Translations under genes and position numbers: made by a program | Source: a virus | Length of the DNA stretch: 63,665 bases | Virus record (IMG/VR): IMGVR_UViG_3300032296_000732 | Location: 1-63,665 of that record | Strand: one strand, 5' to 3' | Notes under the pieces: model-generated | Told to the model about the DNA's origin: nothing | The model's database searches: none | Seen by the model: only the letters and a program-made list of their open reading frames with translations | Part shown: positions 13,305 through 20,836 of the stretch, in pieces | Numbering within the stretch: position 1 is the first letter of the stretch | How the letters are laid out: the number at the start of each line of letters is the position of its first letter

Positions 13305-13463
13305 TTAAAGTGATTCAAGATAGGCGGCGACTTGTTCATCAGTCCAGCCATTGAAATCCGGCAATTCTCGAATGGGCTTGCTACGGTCTTCTAGCCCTCT
13401 CTCTGCATAGGCGAGAGAGAGTGCTTTTTCTGCTGGTGTTCGTTCGTTCGTTTGCTCGTTCAT
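13305..13463 (-). CDS. small hypothetical protein, first gene of the minus-strand cluster
   Basis: 52 residues from ATG 13463 (MNEQTNERTPAEKALSLAYAERGL), start set by TTGGAGC 6 nt upstream. The C-terminus is LPDFNGWTDEQVAAYLESL, an acidic helix. It is the promoter-proximal gene of the cluster. Confidence 0.6.
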   Translation of the reverse strand: MNEQTNERTPAEKALSLAYAERGLEDRSKPIRELPDFNGWTDEQVAAYLESL

Positions 13464-13502
13464 TTGTTTGCTCCAAGTAACAAGCCAATTGCTTGCCCTG
13501 TT

Positions 13503-13529
13503 ATTGTATGTCAATCACTTGTTTGTCAA
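13503..13529 (-). promoter_or_regulatory. sigma70-type promoter for the minus-strand cluster
   Basis: On the minus strand TTGACA (13529-13524) and TACAAT (13508-13503), 15 bp apart, which is short. A second TTGACA begins at 13514. It points toward the first cluster gene at 13463. An inverted repeat overlaps the -35 box. Confidence 0.5.
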
Positions 13530-13533
13530 CAAG
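13518..13533. promoter_or_regulatory. operator-like inverted repeat over the -35 box
   Basis: CTTGTT TGTC AACAAG, a perfect 6-bp dyad with a 4-nt spacer, covers the -35 element of the minus-strand promoter. It would suit a small dimeric repressor. Confidence 0.45.
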
Positions 13534-13596
13534 TATTTTGCTAGGTACTTTCCCTAATCCCCGAAGGGGTAGCAGTCTCGGTGGTACAGTCACGCT

Positions 13597-14265
13597 ATGA
13601 ATACTCGCACCATACCCAAATCATCCCCTAGACCAAAGCTCACAAGGGCTGAAATAGCCAAAGGGCTAGAAGCTGTCCCCATGTCTCAGCTAATGCTTGG
13701 CGCAGCCAATGCGAAACAAACCAAGCTCACTGCGAAACAAGCCAAGTTTGCCCAGGCTCTCGCGCTAGGTGAAACCAAAGCGGGAGCCTATCGCGCAGCC
13801 TACAACACGAAAACATCGCCAGCGATTCAAAGCCATGAAGGGCACAAGCTAGCAAATAACCCCAAAATATCCGTACAAGTGGAAGCTCTCAGACTAGCTG
13901 CGGAAGCTAGGAATTACGCTACACCGCCCGCGCTGCGTGCTCTGGTAATCGAACGGCTCACCGCGCACGCTATCGATGACACGATAAACCCGGCCCAACG
14001 GCTACGGGCCCTGGAGCTTCTGGGCAAGATAACCGAAGTCGCAGCGTTCACCGAACGGCGCGAGATTGTGCGAGTAACAGACAGTGGAACAGCGCGAGAC
14101 AAATTGCTTATGTCATTGCGCGAAGTGCTGCAAGCTAGCGCGATTGACGTTACGCCCAAGTCCATCGCGCTGGAACCCGAACCCGCGCTGGAACCCGCGC
14201 AGGAATGCGAACCCCTACCCGAACCCGCGCAGGAATGCGACCGCGCCGACCCCCCTACCCCCTAG
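13597..14265 (+). CDS. terS: terminase small subunit
   Basis: A 222-residue DNA-packaging protein that recognises phage DNA and recruits the large subunit. Residues about 42-90 (KLTAKQAKFAQALALGETKAGAYRAAY...KLANNPKISVQVEALR) are the helix-turn-helix of small terminases. A helical oligomerisation region follows (RLTAHAIDD...RALELLGKITEVAAF). The C-terminus carries a tandem EPA.EPAQEC repeat ending in a Pro-rich tail. The start codon has only a weak ribosome site. It is followed by a 264-bp regulatory gap instead of directly by terL. Confidence 0.8.
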   Translation: MNTRTIPKSSPRPKLTRAEIAKGLEAVPMSQLMLGAANAKQTKLTAKQAKFAQALALGETKAGAYRAAYNTKTSPAIQSHEGHKLANNPKISVQVEALRLAAEARNYATPPALRALVIERLTAHAIDDTINPAQRLRALELLGKITEVAAFTERREIVRVTDSGTARDKLLMSLREVLQASAIDVTPKSIALEPEPALEPAQECEPLPEPAQECDRADPPTP

Positions 14266-14358
14266 ATCAGCCGCTTCGCTATGTGCATCCCCTTACATAG
14301 CAATCTGCTCACTAGATCAGGCCAAATTGCGTTACGTCCCTCAATACAAAATCTCACA

Positions 14359-14377
14359 GTAACAGGTGTTACACTGA
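14359..14377 (+). promoter_or_regulatory. 19-bp dyad/promoter-like element, site 2
   Basis: GTAACAGGTGTTACACTGA, identical to the copy 34 bp downstream and (reverse complement) to one in the giant gene. It lies in the gap ahead of the LexA-like gene. Confidence 0.65.
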
Positions 14378-14392
14378 GGGTTTCTACCTAGT

Positions 14393-14411
14393 GTAACAGG
14401 TGTTACACTGA
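14393..14411 (+). promoter_or_regulatory. 19-bp dyad/promoter-like element, site 3
   Basis: Second tandem copy of GTAACAGGTGTTACACTGA. Here the flanks extend the dyad to a near-perfect 18-bp palindrome starting GTGTAAC and ending GTTACAC. The spacing of 34 bp (about three helical turns) from site 2 would put two bound dimers on the same DNA face. Confidence 0.65.
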
Positions 14412-14483
14412 GAATAGGGGTGGGGGGTATCAGGTTTTTTGCGCGAGAGGGGGGGGTGTATGTTTGTAGAAAGACCCCCGGTA

Positions 14484-14498
14484 TATAATCGGTATAAA
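14484..14498 (+). promoter_or_regulatory. tandem -10-like hexamers ahead of the LexA-like gene
   Basis: TATAAT at 14484-14489 and TATAAA at 14493-14498, about 40 nt before the start codon. No good -35 at 17 bp was seen (a TTGTAG lies nearer), so promoter assignment is tentative. Confidence 0.4.
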
Positions 14499-14529
14499 AT
14501 AGGGGTGGGGTATATTTTTGGAGAAAATT

Positions 14530-14754
14530 ATGACACCGGCGCAGCGAGAGATTTACTTGGTGATTGATGAGTGGTGGAAGAGGAATGGGTTTGGTCCGTC
14601 TGTGGATGATGTGATGACGATGACTGGCGAGACTGGGCGCGGGAATGTTCACAGGAAGATGTTGAAGTTGGTGGAGTTGGGGATATGCAAGGCGCTCAAG
14701 AACCGTCCTCGGTCGATTCGGCCTGCTAATTTGAGGGTTAGGGACATTCTATGA
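14530..14754 (+). CDS. LexA-type winged-helix DNA-binding protein without protease domain
   Basis: A 74-residue protein that matches the N-terminal DNA-binding domain of LexA: MTPAQREIYLVIDEWWKRNGFGPSVDDV, then GRGNVHRKMLKLVELG, then RPRSIRPANLRV. The C-terminal S24 autoprotease of LexA is absent, so it cannot be inactivated by RecA-type cleavage. ATG 14530 is preceded by GGAG. It lies between terS and terL, 120-150 bp downstream of two dyad elements, and overlaps terL by ATGA. A role as autoregulator is a reasonable inference. Confidence 0.75.
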   Translation: MTPAQREIYLVIDEWWKRNGFGPSVDDVMTMTGETGRGNVHRKMLKLVELGICKALKNRPRSIRPANLRVRDIL

Positions 14755-17189
14755 ATGAGATGTCTGATGATGAGTTGATGAATTTGCTCAAGGCTCTGCC
14801 TGAGGATAAGTTGTTGGCGGTGATTGATGGGATGCCAACGGGGCAGAGTGAGCATCTTCATATGATTTTGTCGGACTATCTGGAGTCATTGAAGAGGGAG
14901 AAGGCGCAGAAGGATTTCATGGCGTTTGTGAAGGTAATGTGGCCGATGTTTATTGCGGGCAAGCATCATGCGATCATGGCCAATGCGTTTGAGAGAGTGG
15001 CGCGGGGGGAGTTGAAGAGGCTGATCATTAATATGCCGCCTCGGCATACTAAGAGTGAGTTTGCTTCTTATCTGTTACCGGCTTGGTTTTTGGGTCAGTA
15101 TCCGGGCAAGAAGATCATTCAGTCTTCTAACACGGCTGAACTGGCGGTTGGATTTGGACGCAAGGTCAGGAACTTGGTGGACGGGGATGTGTTTTCGCAG
15201 GTGTTCCCGAATGTGAGTTTGCGGCATGACAGTAAAGCGGCTGGCCGGTGGTCTACGAACTCCTCGGGTGAGTATTTTGCGATTGGTGTGGATGGAACGG
15301 TGACGGGTAAGGGTGCTGATCTGTTGATCATTGACGATCCTCACTCTGAACAGGAAGCGAAATTGGCCGAAGGTGATCCTGCGGTGTTTGATAAGGTGTA
15401 TGAGTGGTACACCTCGGGTCCACGGCAGCGACTCCAGCCGGGTGGATCGATTGTGATGGTGATGTGCATGACGGGCGATACCGATGTTCTGATGGCCGAC
15501 AAAACGCAGAAGAAGCTGCGCGACATCCGACCCGGCGACGAGGTTGCTACTTTCGTGGCTGGATACATCACAACATCCAAGATTAACAATTGGCAGTCAA
15601 GTGGTGTTGATTCCATATATACAATACAAACACAATCTGGCATAATTCTCCGTGCAAACAAGGAGCATCCATTCCTTGTGGAATGGAACGGAGAACGCAA
15701 ATGGAGCAGATTAAAAGACTTGATTCCGGGGATGCGGCTTGTAGCAACGCTGGATGCTTACGCCCTGCAAGATCACAAACCAAGCCCGGACTCTGTGCAG
15801 CCTGTCAAGCCAGAGACAGCTACCATCGAAAAAACCCAGATGCACCGTTTAAACCAATCGGAAGTCATGGGCGCTGGGTTGGAAAGCAGTGCGCCTGTGG
15901 TGAAACAGTATCCGCAAAAGGAATGTGTGTTGCCTGCTACCGAAAGCAATACACGCCTCCAAAGCCAACCCCAGAACAAAACAGGCGCAGGCGGATTAAA
16001 AACCGCTATGGACTTACACCAGAGCAGTACGAAAGGATGGTTGCAGACCGCAACAACCTATGCGATGTCTGTGGTCAACCGCCTTCGGACAAAAACACAA
16101 GGGCGCACTGGAACGGCAGGCTCTGCATCGACCACTGCCACGAAACAGGTGTCGTTCGAGGCTTACTCTGCAACGATTGCAACCTTGCTGTCGGATACGG
16201 AAAGGTTTCAGAGACCCTACGAAGGGCCGCTGAGTACCTACAGCGTCACTCTTGACGAGATAATTTCCATCTTCCCCTCTGGGGAAGAGGAGGTTTTCGA
16301 CATAGAGGTGGATCGCACAGAAAATTTCATCGCCAATGGCGTGGTCAGCCACAACACACGTTGGTCTAAGAGGGATTTGACGGGTCAGGTGTTGAAAGCA
16401 GCAGCGCAAAGGTCTGGTGAAGAGTGGGAAGTGATTGAATTTCCCGCAATTTTGCCGTCTGGTAAGGCTATGTGGCCTGAATTTTGGGACATCAAGGAGC
16501 TTGAGTCGCTGAGATCGGAACTGCCGTCCAGTAAATGGCAAGCGCAGTACATGCAGCAGCCGACATCGGACGTGAGCGCGATCATTAAGCGTGAGTGGTG
16601 GAAGATTTGGGAGCGCGATGAGCCTCCGTCTTATGAATTCGTGATTCAGTCGTGGGATACCGCGTTTTTGAAGACAGAGCGGGCTGACTTTTCGGCCTGT
16701 ACAACGTGGGGCGTGTTTTATCAACCAGACGACAAGGGTGTTCTGCGGCCAAATTTGATTTTACTCAACGCTTTTAAGAAGCGGATGGAGTTTCCCGAGC
16801 TTAAACAGAGGGCTTATGAAGAATTCAAGGAATGGAACGTGGATTCGTTGATTGTTGAAGCCAAGGCGGCGGGTTCTCCGCTGATTTTCGAGTTGAGAGC
16901 GATGGGAATCCCGGTTCAAGAATTTACACCGACCAAAGGAAATGACAAAATAGCGCGATTAAACGCCGTTTCTGATCTCTTTGCCTCTGGCCACATTTGG
17001 GTTCCTAATACGCACTGGGCTGAGGAATTAATTGAAGAAGTGGCGAGTTTCCCGTCGGGTGATCACGATGACTTGGTGGACTCCATGAGCCAAGCGTTAC
17101 TCAGATACAGAAGGGGCGGGTTTATTCAGCTGGCCTCGGACGAAGAAGACGAGCCACTCCAACACAGACGCAAAGAGCCGTACTACTGA
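14751..17189 (+). CDS. terL: terminase large subunit precursor containing an intein
   Basis: An 812-residue precursor; removing the 297-residue intein leaves a 515-residue packaging motor of normal size. The ATPase half has the Walker A-like PPRHTKSE (residues 96-103) and Walker B LLIIDD (D195/D196). The intein interrupts the conserved motif just before TRW (PGGSIVMVM / TRWSKRDLTGQ), a classic insertion point in an essential catalytic motif. The C-terminal RNase H-like nuclease has SWDTA (D636), IVEAKAAG and DHDDLVDS (from D771). It drives DNA into procapsids through the portal. Splicing must occur for activity, since the intein splits the ATPase domain. Confidence 0.92.
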   Translation: MNEMSDDELMNLLKALPEDKLLAVIDGMPTGQSEHLHMILSDYLESLKREKAQKDFMAFVKVMWPMFIAGKHHAIMANAFERVARGELKRLIINMPPRHTKSEFASYLLPAWFLGQYPGKKIIQSSNTAELAVGFGRKVRNLVDGDVFSQVFPNVSLRHDSKAAGRWSTNSSGEYFAIGVDGTVTGKGADLLIIDDPHSEQEAKLAEGDPAVFDKVYEWYTSGPRQRLQPGGSIVMVMCMTGDTDVLMADKTQKKLRDIRPGDEVATFVAGYITTSKINNWQSSGVDSIYTIQTQSGIILRANKEHPFLVEWNGERKWSRLKDLIPGMRLVATLDAYALQDHKPSPDSVQPVKPETATIEKTQMHRLNQSEVMGAGLESSAPVVKQYPQKECVLPATESNTRLQSQPQNKTGAGGLKTAMDLHQSSTKGWLQTATTYAMSVVNRLRTKTQGRTGTAGSASTTATKQVSFEAYSATIATLLSDTERFQRPYEGPLSTYSVTLDEIISIFPSGEEEVFDIEVDRTENFIANGVVSHNTRWSKRDLTGQVLKAAAQRSGEEWEVIEFPAILPSGKAMWPEFWDIKELESLRSELPSSKWQAQYMQQPTSDVSAIIKREWWKIWERDEPPSYEFVIQSWDTAFLKTERADFSACTTWGVFYQPDDKGVLRPNLILLNAFKKRMEFPELKQRAYEEFKEWNVDSLIVEAKAAGSPLIFELRAMGIPVQEFTPTKGNDKIARLNAVSDLFASGHIWVPNTHWAEELIEEVASFPSGDHDDLVDSMSQALLRYRRGGFIQLASDEEDEPLQHRRKEPYY
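15465..16355 (+). mobile_element. intein in terL, interrupted by an out-of-frame endonuclease gene
   Basis: 297 residues, from Cys239 (start CMTGDTDVLMADKTQKKL, block A) to Asn535 (block F DIEVDRTENFIANGV and block G VVSHN), followed by Thr536 as the +1 residue. Block B is RANKEHPFLV, where His is kept but the usual Thr three residues before it is Asn-adjacent Ala. The Hint-type splicing domain occupies about the first 95 and last 40 residues. The roughly 160 residues between are Ser/Thr/Gln-rich without any homing-endonuclease motif in this frame, because the DNA there encodes an endonuclease in another frame. Confidence 0.9.
15701..16255 (+). CDS. endonuclease VII-type homing endonuclease nested out of frame in the intein
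   Basis: A 184-residue protein in the +2 frame relative to terL. ATG 15701 has its own ribosome site (GGAGA at 15690-15694, 6-nt spacing). It carries two CxxC-type zinc clusters (CSNAGCLRP...GLCAAC and CACGETVSAKGMCVAC). A typical recombination endonuclease VII domain follows: YGLTPEQYERMV, CDVCGQPP, LCIDHCHETGVVRGLLCNDCN and AAEYLQRHS. The DHCH...G.VRGLLC..CN motif is the His-Me-finger catalytic centre. It would nick or cut intein-free terL. Its ends overlap the intein splicing-domain codons on both sides, so each base there serves two frames. Confidence 0.85.
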   Translation: MEQIKRLDSGDAACSNAGCLRPARSQTKPGLCAACQARDSYHRKNPDAPFKPIGSHGRWVGKQCACGETVSAKGMCVACYRKQYTPPKPTPEQNRRRRIKNRYGLTPEQYERMVADRNNLCDVCGQPPSDKNTRAHWNGRLCIDHCHETGVVRGLLCNDCNLAVGYGKVSETLRRAAEYLQRHS

Positions 17190-17680
17190 TGAACACACAC
17201 CTGACTCTACCGGCGGCATCTTTGATCTCCAAAGACCTACTCGCACAGGCCGTGGAAACCTACAACTGGGTGCCGTATTACAATTTTCTTGTGACGCCTG
17301 TACCCGAAAAAATACTCGCCAAAGACCCGTTCCTTGTCAAGCTGTCTCAGAAACGAATGTTCCACGCTGGCATCTTAAAAATGGAGCCGAACACTTGTTA
17401 TAACTGGCATGTAGACACGGACCGAAAGGTTGGGCTTAATATGCTCCTGATGGATCAGGACAGTCAGTGTCTTTTTCTAGATGGTGAGCCGGGTGTAGTG
17501 GTCAAGACAAAAAAACTTGAGTACAAGCCCGACACGTATTACGCGTTCAACACGCAGATTCCGCATATGGTGATCAACACCATAGGGCCGCGATATTTAT
17601 TCAGCCTCCAGTTTGTAGAGCTGGGATTGACGTTTGATGAACTTTGCAAAGACATAAAAGGAATGGATCATGGCTATTGA
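17189..17680 (+). CDS. 2-oxoglutarate/Fe(II) oxygenase-like protein
   Basis: A 163-residue protein. YNWHVDTDRK gives the H74-x-D76 iron ligands. HMVINTIGPRYLFSL supplies the distal His126 and R135 for 2-oxoglutarate. This is the double-stranded beta-helix oxygenase pattern in a compact version common in phage genomes; the substrate is unknown (protein or DNA modification are possible). Its ATG overlaps the terL stop (TGATGA), and its end overlaps the portal gene by 11 nt, so it is expressed with the packaging genes. Confidence 0.7.
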   Translation: MNTHLTLPAASLISKDLLAQAVETYNWVPYYNFLVTPVPEKILAKDPFLVKLSQKRMFHAGILKMEPNTCYNWHVDTDRKVGLNMLLMDQDSQCLFLDGEPGVVVKTKKLEYKPDTYYAFNTQIPHMVINTIGPRYLFSLQFVELGLTFDELCKDIKGMDHGY

Positions 17681-20225
17681 GAAATCGCTGTACGCAGCGC
17701 CACAGGGTCTGGAAGAGTTGGCCGGTATGGAAGACGGCCAAATTGAGATTGAGATTGAGGACCCCGAATCGGTCACAATTGATATGGGGGACATGGAGAT
17801 TGAGATCACACCTGACGCCGAGTCGGATGAGGATTTCAACGCCAACTTGGCCGAGTACATCAGTGAAGAAGTTCTGCAAAACCTTGCTAGCGACTTGATC
17901 GGTGACTACGACGAGGACATCTCTAGCCGCAAGGACTGGATGCAGACCTACGTTGACGGCCTAGAACTGCTGGGCATGAAGATTGAAGAAAGAACAGAGC
18001 CGTGGGAGGGCGCGTGCGGTGTGTTCCATCCCATGCTCTCTGAAGCTCTGGTGAAGTTTCAGTCCGAAACGATGATGGCCACGTTCCCAGCCGCTGGTCC
18101 GGTCAAGACCCAGATTATTGGCAAAGAGACCCCGGCCAAGAAAGAGTCCGCACTGCGTGTAGCGGACGACATGAACTACCAGTTGACGGACGTGATGAAG
18201 GAATACCGCCCTGAGCACGAGCGCATGCTGTGGGGCTTGGGCTTGGCGGGCAATGCGTTCAAGAAGGTGTACTTTGATCCCGGCATGGACCGTCAGGTGT
18301 CGTACTTTGTCCCGGCTGAAGACATCGTGGTGCCGTACGGCGCGAGTAACTTGGAGTCCTCGCCGCGCATTACCCACGTGATGCGCAAGACCGAGAACGA
18401 GTTGCGCAAGTTGCAGGTGGCTGGCTTCTATCGTGACATTGATTTGGGCACACCTGAGAACGTGCTTGATGAAGTTGAGAAGAAGATTGCCGAGAAGATG
18501 GGCTTCAGGGCTACATCTGATGACCGCTTCAAGCTGCTTGAGATGAACGTAGACCTTGACCTTGAGGGATACGAGCATAAAGACAAGGATGGGAATAAGA
18601 CAGGCATCGCTCTGCCTTATGTCGTGACCATCGAAAAGGGATCGAGCAACGTTTTAGCAATCCGCCGTAACTGGGAGCCAGATGATGAGACACATACCAA
18701 ACGTCAGCACTTCGTTCATTACGGATACGTTCCGGGATTTGGTTTCTACTGTTTTGGTCTCATTCACCTCATCGGCGCTTTTGCTAAGTCAGGCACTTCT
18801 CTTATTCGTCAGCTTGTCGATGCTGGTACTCTGAGCAACCTGCCCGGTGGCTTTAAGACTCGTGGCATGCGGATCAAAGGGGATGACACTCCAATTGCTC
18901 CCGGCGAGTGGCGTGATGCTGACGTGGCCAGTGGTGTGTTGCGTGACAACTTACTGCCCCTGCCTTACAAGGAGCCAAGTCAAACTCTGATGACGCTGCT
19001 CAACCAGATCGTTGAGGAAGGTAGACGTTTCGCTAACGCCGCTGACTTGACACTGAGTGACATGTCTGCACAAGCTCCCGTAGGCACTACGCTGGCTATC
19101 CTTGAGCGCACACTGAAGAACATGAGTGCGATTCAAGCGCGGGTCCACTACTCAATGAAGCAAGAGCTGGGCCTGCTGAAAAAAATCATCGCCGACTACA
19201 CGCCCGAAGATTACGACTACCAACCCAGCGAAGGTAGCCGTAAAGCAAAGCGGTCTGACTACGATGACGTGGACGTGATTCCCGTCAGTGATCCGAATGC
19301 CTCGACCATGGCGCAGAAGATCGTTCAGTACCAAGCCGTGCTCCAGCTGGCGCAGGGCGCACCTCAGTTGTACAACTTACCGCTGTTGCATCGTCAGATG
19401 CTTGAGGTGCTGGGTGTGAAGGAAGCTCAGAAACTTGTGCCGATGGACATTGACCAAAAGCCGACTGATCCAGTGTCTGAGAACCAAAACGTATTGTCCG
19501 GCAAGCCGGTCAAAGCGTTTATCTCGCAAGATCACAAGGCCCACATCACGGTGCATATGTCGGCAATGCAGGACCCCAAGATTCAAATGCTGCTTCAGCA
19601 AAACCCAATGGCCCAGCAGATGCAAGCCGCTATGGCGGCGCACATCAGCGAACACTTGGGCTTTGAGTACCGCAAGCAGATTGAAGAGCAATTGGGCATG
19701 CAGTTGCCACCTCAAGTGGACGAATCCGGCGAAGAGAATCCAATGTCGCCAGAAGTCGAAACCCGTTTGGCTCCCTTGTTGGCGCAGGCTGCACAGCAGT
19801 TGCTTCAGAAGAACCAAGGCGAAGCCCAACAAGAGCAAGCTCAAAAGCAAGCACAAGACCCGCTGGTTCAAATGCAGCAACAGGAGCTGCAACTCAAAGC
19901 GCAGGAACTCCAGCGCAAGGCTGCAAAAGATCAGGCCGATGCCGCACTCAAGGCATCTCAGCAGCAGATTGAACGAGACCGTATTCAGTCACAGCAGTCC
20001 ACGGAAGATAAGCGTCTTCAGATTAAGCAAGAGCTGGATGACAAGAAAATCCGAATGGATTTGCTTAAAACATCCGCGCAGATGCAAAACGACAAACAGG
20101 GCCACATGATGGACTTGGGTGTAGATGTACTCAAACAGCTCTCTAATAAGAGTCAAGAAGAGCAACTCAGAATGATGCAAGAGCGCATTCAAATGCGGCA
20201 ACGCGGAAAGGCAAATGAGCAATGA
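17670..20225 (+). CDS. portal protein
   Basis: An 851-residue protein, in the size range of P22-type portals. It sits directly after terL and before scaffold and capsid. The N-terminal acidic leader (GQIEIEIEDPESVTIDMG) is followed by the core: KDWMQTYVDGLELLGMKIEERTEPWEGACGVFHP, GNAFKKVYFDP, and the long helix with SAIQARVHYSMKQE. The C-terminal 150 residues are Gln/Lys/Ala-rich coiled coil (EQAQKQAQDPLVQMQQQELQ...), a barrel-like extension. It forms the dodecameric DNA entry ring. Start ATG 17670, preceded by AAAGGA. Confidence 0.9.
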   Translation: MAIEKSLYAAPQGLEELAGMEDGQIEIEIEDPESVTIDMGDMEIEITPDAESDEDFNANLAEYISEEVLQNLASDLIGDYDEDISSRKDWMQTYVDGLELLGMKIEERTEPWEGACGVFHPMLSEALVKFQSETMMATFPAAGPVKTQIIGKETPAKKESALRVADDMNYQLTDVMKEYRPEHERMLWGLGLAGNAFKKVYFDPGMDRQVSYFVPAEDIVVPYGASNLESSPRITHVMRKTENELRKLQVAGFYRDIDLGTPENVLDEVEKKIAEKMGFRATSDDRFKLLEMNVDLDLEGYEHKDKDGNKTGIALPYVVTIEKGSSNVLAIRRNWEPDDETHTKRQHFVHYGYVPGFGFYCFGLIHLIGAFAKSGTSLIRQLVDAGTLSNLPGGFKTRGMRIKGDDTPIAPGEWRDADVASGVLRDNLLPLPYKEPSQTLMTLLNQIVEEGRRFANAADLTLSDMSAQAPVGTTLAILERTLKNMSAIQARVHYSMKQELGLLKKIIADYTPEDYDYQPSEGSRKAKRSDYDDVDVIPVSDPNASTMAQKIVQYQAVLQLAQGAPQLYNLPLLHRQMLEVLGVKEAQKLVPMDIDQKPTDPVSENQNVLSGKPVKAFISQDHKAHITVHMSAMQDPKIQMLLQQNPMAQQMQAAMAAHISEHLGFEYRKQIEEQLGMQLPPQVDESGEENPMSPEVETRLAPLLAQAAQQLLQKNQGEAQQEQAQKQAQDPLVQMQQQELQLKAQELQRKAAKDQADAALKASQQQIERDRIQSQQSTEDKRLQIKQELDDKKIRMDLLKTSAQMQNDKQGHMMDLGVDVLKQLSNKSQEEQLRMMQERIQMRQRGKANEQ

Positions 20226-20410
20226 ACTTTTTTGACGTTCTCATTAAGCAAGCTGACGAAAAAATTGAGCAACTCAAAGATTACTTGGCCGAGGGCAAGG
20301 CCGAGTCCTTTGAGGAGTACAAGAAACTGTGTGGTGAGGTTCGCGGTCTACTCATCATGCGGGGATACACCCTAGACCTGAAACAACGAATGGAGAATGC
20401 GGATGACTAG
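20222..20410 (+). CDS. small helical protein between portal and GroES-like gene
   Basis: A 62-residue helical protein (MNFFDVLIKQADEKIEQLKDYLAEGKAESFEEYKKLCGEVRGLL...). It overlaps the portal stop by 4 nt and the next gene by a few bases. The same short family sits beside portals in related phages; it may help assembly, but its function is not established. Confidence 0.7.
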   Translation: MNFFDVLIKQADEKIEQLKDYLAEGKAESFEEYKKLCGEVRGLLIMRGYTLDLKQRMENADD

Positions 20411-20825
20411 TTCGATCCTATTGGCTACAGACGCCAATAACCCACGACCAGTGGGCTTTTATAACTTTGCTGCAAGCGCGGAGGAGAAAGGAAAACAGTT
20501 ACCCAAGCCAATGGGTTACCGAATTCTTTGTGCAATTCCTGAAGCAGAGCAAGAGTTTGAGGACAGCAAAATTATCAAAGCCGACGAAACAATGCGTAAC
20601 GAGGAGACCCTTACAACGGTCTTGTTCGTTGTCGAATTGGGTCCGGATTGCTATAAAGATGAGGCCAAGTTTCCAAATGGCCCGTGGTGCAAACAAGGAG
20701 ACTTTATTCTTGTTCGCCCATATTCAGGTTCTCGTTTGGTCATTCATGGCCGCGAGTTTCGCATCATTAACGACGACACAGTCGAAGCCGTCGTAGATGA
20801 TCCCCGTGGCATCAAACGTAAATGA
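20403..20825 (+). CDS. GroES-like co-chaperonin
   Basis: A 140-residue protein from ATG 20403 (GGAG 7 nt upstream). The pattern LPKPMGYRILCAIPEAE, EETLTTVLFVVELGPDCY, PWCKQGDFILVRPYSGSRLVIHGREFRIINDDTVEAVV follows the GroES fold: start strand, mobile loop region, dome, and a final EFRII..D.V.AVV strand. Its position between portal and scaffold suggests a role like T4 gp31: it would cap host GroEL so that the capsid protein folds. Confidence 0.75.
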   Translation: MTSSILLATDANNPRPVGFYNFAASAEEKGKQLPKPMGYRILCAIPEAEQEFEDSKIIKADETMRNEETLTTVLFVVELGPDCYKDEAKFPNGPWCKQGDFILVRPYSGSRLVIHGREFRIINDDTVEAVVDDPRGIKRK

Positions 20826-20836
20826 AGGAGCACAAA

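Noticed and set aside
14341-14652. Minus-strand ORF across the terS-terL gap.
   Set aside because: It would cover the dyad elements and the LexA-like gene, is Pro/His/Thr-rich, and has no ribosome site.
16014-16724. Minus-strand ORF opposite terL and the intein.
   Set aside because: Shadow frame: Arg/His/Cys-rich, unlike a real protein, and opposite two strongly supported coding frames.
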